Source: JAMHWF01 sp048500255 (GTDB lineage: Bacteria; Pseudomonadota; Gammaproteobacteria; Burkholderiales; Burkholderiaceae_C). From it: 64,000 nt of DNA. Under the pieces are notes generated by a model. The model did not search any database and had not been told where the DNA came from. It saw nothing but the letters and a program-made list of their open reading frames with translations. A program made the translations under genes and the position numbers. Shown piece by piece: positions 14,670 to 22,671 of this stretch (the stretch's first letter is position 1; each line of letters starts with the position of its first letter). The DNA lies in contig JASNYH010000007.1 in the NCBI GenBank assembly GCA_048500255.1, positions 134,522 to 198,521 of the forward strand, read 5' to 3'.

Positions 14670-15377
14670 TCAGGCGGAGGCCGCCGCCCTGAACCCGCCG
14701 GCACGCGTGGCGACCCGCGCGACCTGCACGATGCGCGAGACGTGGATGCCCGGCGTGACGATGGCCTCGGGGTCGAGCGCGCCGAGCTCGACGATGCGGT
14801 GCACCGAGGCCACGGTGAACCTGGCCGCCGCGGCCATCACGGGGCCGAAGTTGCGCGCCGCCTTGCGGTAGACGAGGTTGCCCCAGCGGTCGCCCGCCTC
14901 GGCCTTGATCAGCGCCACGTCGCCATGGATCGGGTACTCGAGCACGTGGGGCCTGCCGTCGATCACGCGCGTCTCCTTGCCGCGCGCAAGCTCGGTGCCG
15001 TGGCCGGTGGGCGTGTAGAAGGCGCCGATGCCGGCGCCGGCGGCGCGCAGCCGCTCGGCAAGGTTGCCCTGCGGCACGAGTTCGAGCTCGATGCGCCCGC
15101 TGCGGTACAGGCCGTCGAAGACCTGGCTGTCGGCCTGCCTCGGAAAGCTGCAGACGATCTTGCGCACGCGGCCGGCGGCCAGCAGCGCGGCCAGCCCCGT
15201 CTCGCCGTTGCCGGCGTTGTTGTTGACGACGGTGAGGTCCTTCGCGCCCTGCGCGATCAGCCCGTCGATCAGCTCGTCGGGAATGCCCGCCGTACCGAAG
15301 CCGCCGATCAGCACCGTGGCGCCGTCGCGCACGCCGTGCAGCGCGTCGCCCACCGACGCGGCGATCTTGTCGATCAT
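14670..15377 (-). CDS. pcaI: 3-oxoadipate CoA-transferase, alpha subunit
   Basis: A 235-residue alpha subunit. It has the CoA-binding motif GGFGTAGIPDELIDGL near residue 25, then VVNNNAGNGETGLAALL, CSFPRQADSQVFD, ELVPQGNLAERLRAAGAGIGAF and KAARNFGPVMA, all strongly PcaI-like. It is first in the pcaIJ pair and divergent from a MarR-family gene with a 56-base gap holding a likely operator. The thiolase that usually follows (pcaF) is not in the window. The substrate is either 3-oxoadipate or acetoacetate; the nearby HMG-CoA-lyase-like gene could in principle supply acetoacetate. Confidence 0.87.
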   Translation of the reverse strand: MIDKIAASVGDALHGVRDGATVLIGGFGTAGIPDELIDGLIAQGAKDLTVVNNNAGNGETGLAALLAAGRVRKIVCSFPRQADSQVFDGLYRSGRIELELVPQGNLAERLRAAGAGIGAFYTPTGHGTELARGKETRVIDGRPHVLEYPIHGDVALIKAEAGDRWGNLVYRKAARNFGPVMAAAARFTVASVHRIVELGALDPEAIVTPGIHVSRIVQVARVATRAGGFRAAASA

Positions 15378-15394
15378 CGATGCGCCCCTCGAAA

Positions 15395-15408
15395 GTACAC
15401 TCGTGGAC
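15395..15408. promoter_or_regulatory. Imperfect palindrome in the pcaI/MarR divergent gap, likely operator
   Basis: GTACACTCGTGGAC is an imperfect inverted repeat (arms GTACAC and GTGGAC, five of six positions paired) in the middle of the 56-base gap between pcaI and the MarR gene. MarR proteins bind palindromes of about this size between divergent genes, so it could control both directions. No promoter elements could be fixed with confidence. Confidence 0.4.
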
Positions 15409-15433
15409 AAGCACAACCGTTTCGCAGCACGCC

Positions 15434-16051
15434 ATGAGCAGCAAGCCGATCTCCACCACTCCGCCGCGCGACATCACCGACCTGTTGTCGGCGCGCCTGC
15501 ATGCGCTGGCCGCCATGTCGGCCGCCGTCACCACGCCCCGCGTCGAGCGCAAGTTCGGCCTGTCGCTGCTCGAGTGGCGCGCGCTGGCGCACCTGGGCGC
15601 CGCCGAATCGCTGTCGCTCAACGAGCTGGCACGCCGCGCCGGACTCGACAAAAGCTACGCCAGCCGCACCGTCGGCGGGCTGATCGAACGCGGCCTGGTG
15701 GCCAGCGAGCGCAGCGAGGTCGACGCGCGCTCCGTCGCGCTGCGCGTCACGAAGAAGGGCGAGGCGCTCTACCAGAAAGCCTTCGCCGACGCCGTGGGTC
15801 GCAACGAGCGCCTGCTCGGCCGACTCAGCGCGACGCAGCGCGAGCAGCTGATGGAGATGCTCGACCTGGTGAGCCTGAGCGCGCGCGAGGCGCTCGACGA
15901 CGAGCGCCGCCTCGCTGCCGGCGAAACGGTGGTCGACCGCACGCCCAGCGTCAAGCTCAAGGCCGCCGGCAGCGATGCGGCCCAGGGTCTGGATCTGCAC
16001 GAGATCCGCCACCTGCTGGCGCGCCTGAACAAGGCGGTCGGCAACGCCTGA
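15434..16051 (+). CDS. MarR-family transcriptional regulator
   Basis: A 205-residue DNA-binding protein. The winged helix-turn-helix spans about residues 30-110 (LSLLEWRALAHLGAAESLSLNELARRAGLDKSYASRTVGGLIERGLV, then the wing RSEVDARSVALRVTKKG). The dimerisation helices flank it, with an extra C-terminal 45 residues beyond the usual 140-150. It is divergent from pcaIJ, so it probably regulates the CoA-transferase, responding to an aromatic acid or a CoA ester. It converges on the lyase gene of the large catabolic operon, with a tandem 62-base repeat between them. Confidence 0.88.
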   Translation: MSSKPISTTPPRDITDLLSARLHALAAMSAAVTTPRVERKFGLSLLEWRALAHLGAAESLSLNELARRAGLDKSYASRTVGGLIERGLVASERSEVDARSVALRVTKKGEALYQKAFADAVGRNERLLGRLSATQREQLMEMLDLVSLSAREALDDERRLAAGETVVDRTPSVKLKAAGSDAAQGLDLHEIRHLLARLNKAVGNA

Positions 16052-16089
16052 GGTCGCGGCGGCGGGCGCCCGTCGACTCATCGAACGAA

Positions 16090-16267
16090 CCTGCGCGCTG
16101 CGCGCTCCGGGATGAGCGCTTGGGAGCGGCCCGGCGCGCTCATCGACAAGCCCTGCGCGCTGCGCGCTCCGGGATGAGCGCTTGGGAGCGGCCCGGCGCG
16201 CTCATCGACAAGCCCTCCGCGCTGCGCGCTCCGGGATGAGCGCTTGGGAGCGGCCCGGCGCGCTCAT
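16090..16267. repeat. Three tandem copies of a 62-base unit with internal hairpin
   Basis: Units start at 16090, 16152 and 16214; the third is cut at about 54 bases. Each contains ATGAGCGC ... GCGCTCAT, a perfect 8-base inverted repeat around a 16-base loop. Copies are nearly identical (one change seen, CTGCGCG against CTCCGCG). The array lies between the converging MarR and lyase genes, and the last copy's right arm supplies the stop codon of the lyase gene. It could act as a triple transcription-termination or mRNA-end structure. Confidence 0.9.
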
Positions 16268-17226
16268 GCCTCGCCCGCGGCCCCGACGCCGACGGCGAGC
16301 ACGCGGCTGTGCAGCGGGCGGCCGAGCACGGCTTCGCACTCGCGGCCGGCGTCGAGCAGCGACGCGAGGCCGATACCGGTGCGCACACCCATCGCCTCGA
16401 GCAGCGCCACCCAGTCTTCGGTGCACACGTTGCCGGTATGGCCGCTGCCGTACTGCACGCGGGCGGGGTGCCCGCCGACGCCGCCGATCGCGCTGTCGAA
16501 ATGGCGCGCACCGGCCTCGAGCGCGGCCACGCAGTTCGCCAGGCCGGTGCCGCGCGTGTCGTGGAAGTGGGCGATCGGGATCACGTCGGGCGCCAGCGTG
16601 CGCAGCTCGGCGTACAGCGCGCGCACGCCGGGCGGCGTGGCCATGCCGGTGGTGTCGCCGAGCGTCACGCGCGCCACGCCGAGGCGCGCGTATCGCTCGA
16701 CGTCGGCCAGCACGCTGCGCGTGTCGACGCGCCCCTCGAACGGGCAGCCGAAGGCCACCGACAGCGTGCCCACCAGGCGGAAGCGGCCGCGCGCGGATTC
16801 GACCATCTCCTCGATGTGCAGCCATTGTTCGGCGCGGCTGCGCCGCAGGTTGCGCTGCGAGTGCGACTCGGAGGCCGACGCGAGCAGGCTGATCTCGTCG
16901 GCGCCGAAGCCGGCGTCGAGGTCGGCGAGCGCGCGCCGCACCGCCCGCACGTTGGCGCAGGTGGCCTTGAGCATCACGCCGGCGCGGCACGGCAGCGCGC
17001 GCAGCACCTCGCTCGCGTCTGCAAACTGGGGCACGACCTCGGGGTTGGAATACGACGTGGCCTCGACGCGTGCGAAGCCGAGCGCGGCGAAGCGCGCGAT
17101 CAGGCGCACCTTGGTCGCCGTGTCGACGAACCGGGGCTCGTGCTGCAGACCGTCGCGCGCGAAGCACTCGCACAGCACGACGTCGCGCGCTGGCGCCGCG
17201 GCGGCGGTGGCGGTGACGTCCGTCAT
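16264..17226 (-). CDS. HMG-CoA-lyase-family carbon-carbon lyase with altered active site
   Basis: A 320-residue DRE-TIM metallolyase of the hydroxymethylglutaryl-CoA lyase type. It keeps Arg24-Asp25 (ARDGLQHE), the SYSNPEVVPQFAD segment, the metal-binding His220 and His222 (IAHFHDT) and the GNVCTED motif. The glycine-rich loop normally reads GGCP with the catalytic cysteine; here it is GGHP, with His at 253. The substrate may therefore not be HMG-CoA. Family enzymes split a 3-hydroxy-3-methyl acyl-CoA into acetyl-CoA and a keto acid. ATG at 17226 overlaps the preceding stop by four bases (ATGA). It is last in the nine-gene operon and its stop codon lies in the tandem repeat. Confidence 0.82.
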   Translation of the reverse strand: MTDVTATAAAAPARDVVLCECFARDGLQHEPRFVDTATKVRLIARFAALGFARVEATSYSNPEVVPQFADASEVLRALPCRAGVMLKATCANVRAVRRALADLDAGFGADEISLLASASESHSQRNLRRSRAEQWLHIEEMVESARGRFRLVGTLSVAFGCPFEGRVDTRSVLADVERYARLGVARVTLGDTTGMATPPGVRALYAELRTLAPDVIPIAHFHDTRGTGLANCVAALEAGARHFDSAIGGVGGHPARVQYGSGHTGNVCTEDWVALLEAMGVRTGIGLASLLDAGRECEAVLGRPLHSRVLAVGVGAAGEA

Positions 17227-18854
17227 CGCGGATCGGCCTCCTGCGTGGCCAGCGGCGCCAGCCCGAAGCGCTCGATGGCGTGCGCCCGCAGCTTCGCCTT
17301 CTGCACCTTGCCGCTGGCCGTCATGCCGATGGCGTCGAAGTCGTCGACGACGGCGGCGTGGCGCGGCACGCGGAAGTTGGCCATGCGCTCGCGGCTCCAC
17401 GCGATCAGCGCGGGCGCGTCGAGCGCGGCGCCGGGGCGCAGCGTGACGAAGGCGGCCGCCACCTCGCCCAATGCCGCGTCGGGCACGCCGACCACCTGTG
17501 CCGACGCGACGGCCGGATGCGCGAGCAGCGCCTGCTCCACCTCGGCCGGCGCGACGTTCTCGCCGCCGACGCGGAACACGTCCTTGATGCGGCCTACCAG
17601 GCGCAGGCGGCCGTCGCTGCGCAGCGCGCCGAGATCGCCGGTGCGCAGCCAGCCGTCGCGCGTGAAGGCGCGCGCCGTGACGTCGGGCTGGCGGTAGTAG
17701 CCGCGCATCACGTTCCAGCCGCGCAACTGGATCTCGCCCACCTGCTCGGGCGCGCAGAGGCGCCCGTCGTCCGCATCGGCGATGCGCAGTTCGACGCCCT
17801 CGTGCGGCAGCGCCAGCCCCGCGATGCGCTGCGCCTCGGCGTCGCGCCAGTCGTTGATGACGACGTTGGGCGACGCCTCCGACAGCCCGTAGGCCCAGCA
17901 GATGCGTCGCACGCCCATCTCGCCGACGATGCGGCGCATCGTGTCGGGGCCGGCGGCGGCCCAGCCGCCCACGAGGTGCAGCCGCTCGCGCGCGAACGAC
18001 GGGTGCGCCATCAGCCGCTGGAACAGCGTGTCGTTGCCCGAGATGTAGGTGCAGCGGCGCTCGTGCAGCAGCGCCAGCGCGGCGCCCGCGTCGAAGGTGG
18101 GCAGCGTGGCGACGGCCGCGCCGCTCGTCAGCCCGACGAGCAGCGACAGCGTCGAGCCCGCCACGTGGAAGAACGGCCGGCTGTTGAAGTAGACGTCGTG
18201 CGCCGCGATGCCGATGCGCGCGGCGCAGGCGGCGGCGTTGCGCAGCATGCCGTCGTGCGTGAGCATCGCGCCCTTCGGGAACGCCGTCGTCCCCGAGGTG
18301 AACTGGATCAGCAGCAGATCGTGCGGCGCGACGCGCGCGACGTGGCGGTCGAGCGCGGCGTCGGCGATCGCCTCGCCGGCGGCCAGGAACTGCGGCCATG
18401 GCTGCGCCGCCGCCGGCACGTCGCTGCCGATGACGACCAGGCTGCGCAGCCGCGGCAGCGCGGCGCCGGGCAGGCGGTGGTCGAGCGCCGGTTCGGCCTG
18501 GCGCAGGAAGGCCGCGAAGTCGATGTTCAGGAAGCGGTCGACGGCGATCGCCAGCCGCACGTCGGCGCTGCCCAGGCACTGACGGATCTCGTCGGCCTTG
18601 AAGCGCGTGTTCACCGGCACCGTGACGGCGCCGATCAGCGCCGCGCCGTAGAAGCACGCCACCCAGTGCTCGTCGTTCGGGCACAGCAGGCCGACGAAGT
18701 CGCCGCGCGTCACGCCCTGCGCCACCAGCGCCTTGGCGACGGCGCGCGAGCGCGCCTGCAGCTCGCGCCAGCTCCAGCTGCCGCCGGGCGTGATCAGCGC
18801 CGCCGCGTCGGGCCGCTGCGCGGCCTGGGCCGCCAGCCATGCCGGCAGCCTCAC
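17223..18854 (-). CDS. Acyl-CoA synthetase (AMP-forming)
   Basis: A 543-residue member of the ANL adenylating family that activates a carboxylic acid to its CoA ester. Motifs in order: P-loop FTSGTTAFPKGAMLTH near 190, YGLSEASP near 315, TGDLG and GRIKDVFRVGGENVAPAEVE near 415-445, and the C-terminal lysine motif GKVQKAKL. The start is GTG 18854, overlapping the upstream stop as GTGA; no better start lies downstream before the conserved N-terminal helix. It is translationally coupled to both neighbours. The acid substrate cannot be read from the sequence; medium-chain or branched-chain acids are typical for relatives. Confidence 0.88.
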   Translation of the reverse strand: MRLPAWLAAQAAQRPDAAALITPGGSWSWRELQARSRAVAKALVAQGVTRGDFVGLLCPNDEHWVACFYGAALIGAVTVPVNTRFKADEIRQCLGSADVRLAIAVDRFLNIDFAAFLRQAEPALDHRLPGAALPRLRSLVVIGSDVPAAAQPWPQFLAAGEAIADAALDRHVARVAPHDLLLIQFTSGTTAFPKGAMLTHDGMLRNAAACAARIGIAAHDVYFNSRPFFHVAGSTLSLLVGLTSGAAVATLPTFDAGAALALLHERRCTYISGNDTLFQRLMAHPSFARERLHLVGGWAAAGPDTMRRIVGEMGVRRICWAYGLSEASPNVVINDWRDAEAQRIAGLALPHEGVELRIADADDGRLCAPEQVGEIQLRGWNVMRGYYRQPDVTARAFTRDGWLRTGDLGALRSDGRLRLVGRIKDVFRVGGENVAPAEVEQALLAHPAVASAQVVGVPDAALGEVAAAFVTLRPGAALDAPALIAWSRERMANFRVPRHAAVVDDFDAIGMTASGKVQKAKLRAHAIERFGLAPLATQEADPR

Positions 18855-19606
18855 GCCTGCTCTCCGAAACCGGCGATGCCGGCGCGCCAGTCGGAGCCGG
18901 CGAGGTTGTCCTCGATCGCCAGCAGTTCCTCGGCGAGCGCGCCGCGCCCGCCCGGCTGCACGCTGCGGTCGATGCAGCGCTTGGCGAGCCGCACGGCGAG
19001 CGGCGGCGCCTTGGCCAGCGTGTCGGCGAGGGCGCGCGCCGCGTCGTCGAGCGCGTGCGGATCGACGACGCGCGTCACCAGGCCGGCCTGCAGCGCCGCC
19101 GCGGCGTCGAGGCGGCGGCCGCTGAACATCATGTCCTTGGCGAGCCGACGCCCGACGATGCGCGCCAGCCGCTGCGTGGCGCCGACGGTGCCCCACAACG
19201 CCTCGGGCGTCCAGAACTGGGCGCGCGAGGTGGCGATCGCGAAGTCGCAGGCGGCCGCGATCTCGACGCCCGAGCCGACCGCCGCGCCGTCGACGAGCGC
19301 CACCACCGGCATCGGCAGCTGCTCCAGCGCCTCGTAGGCGAACAGCCCGCGCAGTCGGCGCGCGAGCACGGCCTGCTCGTCCATCGTGCGGCGCTCCTTC
19401 AGGTCGGCGCCGGCGCAGAAGGCGCTGCCGGCGCCGCGCACGAACACGAGCCGCAGCGCGCCGTCGCCCGCCGCGGTACGCGCGGCGGCGAGCAGGGCCT
19501 CGCACATCGCGAGGTCGAGCGCATTGCGGTGCTCCGGGCGGTTGAGCGTGATCGTCGCGACGCCGTCGCGCGCGTCGTAGAGCAGCGGGGGTTCGTCGAC
19601 ACTCAT
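18851..19606 (-). CDS. Enoyl-CoA hydratase/isomerase family protein (first copy)
   Basis: A 251-residue crotonase-fold protein. The oxyanion-hole motifs are GAGSAFCAGADLKER (about 63-77) and DGAAVGSGVEIAAACDF (about 105-121). The position of the second catalytic glutamate of true hydratases falls in FWTPEALWGTVGATQRLAR and could hold Glu. The start at 19606 (MSVDEPPLL) fits the family; the frame is open far upstream but overlaps the CaiB gene. It lies between the CaiB-type transferase and the acyl-CoA synthetase. It probably hydrates or isomerises the CoA intermediate that ends at the lyase. Confidence 0.87.
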   Translation of the reverse strand: MSVDEPPLLYDARDGVATITLNRPEHRNALDLAMCEALLAAARTAAGDGALRLVFVRGAGSAFCAGADLKERRTMDEQAVLARRLRGLFAYEALEQLPMPVVALVDGAAVGSGVEIAAACDFAIATSRAQFWTPEALWGTVGATQRLARIVGRRLAKDMMFSGRRLDAAAALQAGLVTRVVDPHALDDAARALADTLAKAPPLAVRLAKRCIDRSVQPGGRGALAEELLAIEDNLAGSDWRAGIAGFGEQA

Positions 19607-19634
19607 CGCAAGCGGTGCTCCCGGTTCGTCGTCG

Positions 19635-20831
19635 TCAGATCGCGCCGCGACGGCGCGCTTCGGCCAAGCGCTCGTCGTCGTAGCCCAGGCGCTCTCGCAG
19701 CACCGACGCGGTGTGCTCACCCAGCAGCGGCGGCCGGCCGACCTGCGGGTCATCCCAGCCGTCGAACTTGAGCGGCACGGGCAGCGCCGGAAAGCTGCCG
19801 ATCGCCGGGTGCTCGAACTGCGCCACCATGCCGCGCGCGCGCACGTGAGCATCGGCGAGCACTTCGTCGACGGCGTAGACCGGGCCAGCCGGCACGCCTG
19901 CGCGATCGAAGGCCTCGCACAGCGTCGCGCGGTCGCGCCGCGCGACGGCGGCAGCGAGCCGCTGCATCACCTCGGCGCGCCGGCGCAGCCGCCCGGCGTT
20001 GGACTGCAGCTCGGCGTCGCCGCCCCAGTCGGCGAGGTCGAGCACTTCGCACAAGGCGCGCCAGTGCTGGTCGCTCGCCGTGACGTGAAGCCAGCGCCCG
20101 TCACGCGCGACGAAGCTCGCCGACGGCACGCGCCCCGGGTGCTCGGTGCCCATGCGCTCGGGCACCTCGCCGAGCGCGAACCAGCGTGCTGCGCCGAGCG
20201 TGAGCAGAGACACCTGCGCGTCGAGCATCGAGAGGTCGATGTGGCAGCCTCGGCCCTGCGCGCTGCGCCCCTGCAGCGCGGCCAGGATGGCGATCGCGGC
20301 CCACAGGCCCGAGCTGAGGTCGGCCACCGGCAGCCCCGGCTTGACCGGCGCGCCGCCGCGCTCGCCGGTCAGGCTCATCAAACCGCCCATGGCCTGGAAC
20401 ACGGTGTCGTAGCCCTTGCGCGGCGCATACGGACCGCTCTGGCCGAAGCCGGTGCACGACAGGTAGACGAGGCGCGGATTGAGCGCGCGCAGCGAAGGCG
20501 CGTCGAGGCCGTGGCGCGCCAACGTGCCGACCGGAAAGTTCTCGATCACGACGTCGGCCTCGGCCGCCAGGTCGCGCACGATCTGCCGGCCCAAGGCCGA
20601 GCGCAGATCGACGGTGACCGACTCCTTGCTGCGGTTGAAGGCCATGAAATAGGCACTCTCGCGGCCGTGCGCGCCTTGCGCGAACGGCTCGAAGCCGCGC
20701 GTTTCGTCGCCGCTGCCCGGCTGCTCGATCTTGATCACGCGCGCGCCCAGCTCGGCCAGGATCATCGACGCGAACGGGCACGCGAGCACGCGCGACAGGT
20801 CGACGATGGTCAAGTGCTGTAACGGCTTCAT
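19635..20831 (-). CDS. CaiB/BaiF (class III) CoA-transferase
   Basis: A 398-residue class III CoA-transferase that moves CoA between carboxylic acids through an aspartyl-CoA anhydride. The N-terminal nucleotide-fold segment (LTIVDLSRVLACPFASMILAELGARVIKIEQPGSGD) and VIENFPVGTLARHGLD are family-typical. The catalytic aspartate is Asp171 in VADLSSG, matching Asp169 of formyl-CoA transferase. ATG at 20831 overlaps the upstream hydratase stop by four bases. The operon thus carries two independent ways to form a CoA ester, this and the acyl-CoA synthetase. Confidence 0.9.
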   Translation of the reverse strand: MKPLQHLTIVDLSRVLACPFASMILAELGARVIKIEQPGSGDETRGFEPFAQGAHGRESAYFMAFNRSKESVTVDLRSALGRQIVRDLAAEADVVIENFPVGTLARHGLDAPSLRALNPRLVYLSCTGFGQSGPYAPRKGYDTVFQAMGGLMSLTGERGGAPVKPGLPVADLSSGLWAAIAILAALQGRSAQGRGCHIDLSMLDAQVSLLTLGAARWFALGEVPERMGTEHPGRVPSASFVARDGRWLHVTASDQHWRALCEVLDLADWGGDAELQSNAGRLRRRAEVMQRLAAAVARRDRATLCEAFDRAGVPAGPVYAVDEVLADAHVRARGMVAQFEHPAIGSFPALPVPLKFDGWDDPQVGRPPLLGEHTASVLRERLGYDDERLAEARRRGAI

Positions 20832-21667
20832 GACGACCCCTCGTCCGACGAGTACGTCGGCCGGTCCCCCGAGGGGACCGCGGGCCGGCTTGGGGCGGCC
20901 CGGCGCTCGGCCCGCGAAGACGACGACCCCTCGCCGGCGCGCGGCGCGATGAAGCCGCGCATGCGCCGGTTGGCCGCGCGGCCGATCTCGAGGCCGCGCG
21001 CCAGCGGCAGGTCGGCCACTGCGTGGAAGACCTGCTTCGTCGTCGACATCGCGTCGGCGCTGCGCGACGCGAGCTGCGCGGCCAGGCGCATCGCCTCGGG
21101 CAGCAGCACGGCATCGTCGTGCACGGCGTTGACCATGCCGAGCGCGAGCGCGCGCTCGGCGCCGATCGCCTCGCCGGTGGCGACGAGTTCGAACGCCGCC
21201 TTGCGCCCGACCTGCCGCACGAGGTTGGGCAGCACGATGGCGGCGACGATGCCATGCCGCACCTCCGGATAGCCCAGGCGCGCCGAGCGCGCGGCGAGCG
21301 CCAGGTCGCAGGCGATCGCCAGGCCCGCTCCGCCGCCCATCGCGGCGCCGTTGATTGCGGCGATCACCGGCTTGCTCAGACGCGGGACGGCCAGGTGCAG
21401 CTGCATCGTCAGCTCGGCGCGCTGCGCAACGCGCTCGGCCTGGTCGGGCGTGAGCTGGGCGAACTCGGCGATGTCGGCGCCGGCGCAGAACGCCGGCCCG
21501 TTGCCGGTGAGCACGACGCAGCGCACGCCGTCGGCCGCGTCGGCGTCGCGCAGCGCCTGCAGCAGCGCGGCGCTGAGCGCATGGTTCAGGGCATTGCGCC
21601 GCTCGGGCCGGTTCAGGCGCAGCACGCGCACCGCGCCTTCGTCGTCGATCAGCAGTTCGGCGGTCAT
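20828..21667 (-). CDS. Enoyl-CoA hydratase (second copy) with repeat-derived C-terminal tail
   Basis: A 279-residue crotonase-family protein. Motifs are GNGPAFCAGADIAEF (about 55-70) and NGAAMGGGAGLAIACDLALAA near 106-125, followed by LGYPEVRHGIVAAIVLPNLVRQVG. Normal family length is about 255-265. The last 35 or so residues, after IAPRAGEGSSSS, are encoded by the structured repeat copy B and its flanking direct repeat, and have the odd composition of a non-native tail (RAERRAAPSRP...). The stop overlaps the start of the CaiB gene. Apart from the tail the enzyme looks intact. Confidence 0.86.
   Translation of the reverse strand: MTAELLIDDEGAVRVLRLNRPERRNALNHALSAALLQALRDADAADGVRCVVLTGNGPAFCAGADIAEFAQLTPDQAERVAQRAELTMQLHLAVPRLSKPVIAAINGAAMGGGAGLAIACDLALAARSARLGYPEVRHGIVAAIVLPNLVRQVGRKAAFELVATGEAIGAERALALGMVNAVHDDAVLLPEAMRLAAQLASRSADAMSTTKQVFHAVADLPLARGLEIGRAANRRMRGFIAPRAGEGSSSSRAERRAAPSRPAVPSGDRPTYSSDEGSS
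20831..20933 (+). repeat. Structured repeat, copy B, flanked by 12-base direct repeats
   Basis: GACGACCCCTCG occurs at 20832-20843 and again at 20922-20933. Between them lie CGAGTACG (20849-20856), the hairpin GGTCCCC-CGA-GGGGACC (20863-20879) and the stem GCGGGCCG (20880-20887) / CGGCCCGC (20908-20915) around the same 20-base loop as copy A (20888-20907). The whole element sits in the 3' coding end of the hydratase gene and is read through as protein. The direct repeats look like a duplicated insertion site. Confidence 0.82.
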
Positions 21668-21695
21668 GGCGGTCCCTCGTCGGCAGCTCGCACCG

Positions 21696-22652
21696 TCAGC
21701 CGCGCAGGCCGATCAGGCGCTCCATCGCCTGCTCCAGCTCGTCGGCGATGCGCTGCACCAGCCGCGCCGCCGGCACCAGCTCGTCGATCAGCGCGGCGCA
21801 CTGGCCGGCCTCGACCTTGCCCCGCTCGACGTCGCCATCGAGTGCCGCCATCTTCAGCGAGCGGCTGCCGAACAACGCCTCGAGCGCCTCGCGCGAGCGG
21901 CCTGCGCGTTCGGCGGATTCGTATTCGTCGGTGAATGCGTTGCGCACGGCGCGGATCGGCAAGCCGCGCCAGCCGACCAGGGTGGTGTCGCCGATGCCGG
22001 TCGCGAGCACCTTGCGCTTGTAGTCGGCGTGCAGCGAGGCCTCGGGCGTGAGCAGGAAGCGCGTGCCCATCTGCACGGCGTCGGCGCCCAGGCACAGCAT
22101 CGCGGCGACGCCGGCGCCATCGACCACGCCGCCGCCGGCGACGAGGGGCAGGCGCACCGTCTGCGCCACCTTGCGCACCAGCACCGTCGTGGCGGTGCCG
22201 CTGGGCGGCGGATGGCCGCCGGCCTCGCCGCCCACCACGACGAGCGCATCGACGCCGGCCGCCTCGGCCTTGAGCGCGTGGTCGGGGTGCGCCACGACGT
22301 GCAGCCAGCGTGTGCCGGCCGCCTGAAAGCGCTCGATGCGCCCGCGCGGGCTTCCCTGCGACGCCACGATCACCGGCACGCGCTCCTCGTGCGCGATGTC
22401 CAGGTGCTCGGCCGCGCGCCTGTTGTACAGCGCGATGTTCACCGCGAACGGCCGGTCGGTCAGAGCACGCAGTTCACGGATGACGGCGCGCAAGTCGTCG
22501 GGACGCATCGGGCCGGCGGCGATGACGCCCAGCCCGCCGGCGCCCGACACGGTGGCTGGCAGCAGCGCCGACGATGACGCCCAGCTCATGCCGGCCTGGA
22601 TGATGGGGTGGCGGATGCCGAGCAGATCCGTGATGCGGGTGCGAACTGCCAT
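21696..22652 (-). CDS. Nitronate monooxygenase-like flavoprotein
   Basis: A 318-residue TIM-barrel FMN enzyme of the 2-nitropropane dioxygenase family. It shows the N-terminal RHPIIQAGMSWASSSALLPATVSGAGGLGVIAAG pattern, the GGEAGGHPPP loop with the family's catalytic-type histidine, and the phosphate-binding LVAGGGVVDGAGVAAMLCLGADAVQMGTRFLLTPEA. The family oxidises alkyl nitronates, but close relatives also act as enoyl reductase-like proteins. In this operon a role on an unsaturated CoA ester is as likely as nitronate detoxification. It starts 19 bases after the first Bug gene ends and is followed after 28 bases by the hydratase. Confidence 0.87.
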   Translation of the reverse strand: MAVRTRITDLLGIRHPIIQAGMSWASSSALLPATVSGAGGLGVIAAGPMRPDDLRAVIRELRALTDRPFAVNIALYNRRAAEHLDIAHEERVPVIVASQGSPRGRIERFQAAGTRWLHVVAHPDHALKAEAAGVDALVVVGGEAGGHPPPSGTATTVLVRKVAQTVRLPLVAGGGVVDGAGVAAMLCLGADAVQMGTRFLLTPEASLHADYKRKVLATGIGDTTLVGWRGLPIRAVRNAFTDEYESAERAGRSREALEALFGSRSLKMAALDGDVERGKVEAGQCAALIDELVPAARLVQRIADELEQAMERLIGLRG

Positions 22653-22671
22653 CGATTGCCTTCGTGACGCC

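Noticed and set aside
16178..16260. Short plus-strand frame in the 62-base repeats reading MSAWERPGALIDKPSALRAPG
   Set aside because: The peptide only reflects the tandem repeat; there is no ribosome site and no independent coding signal.
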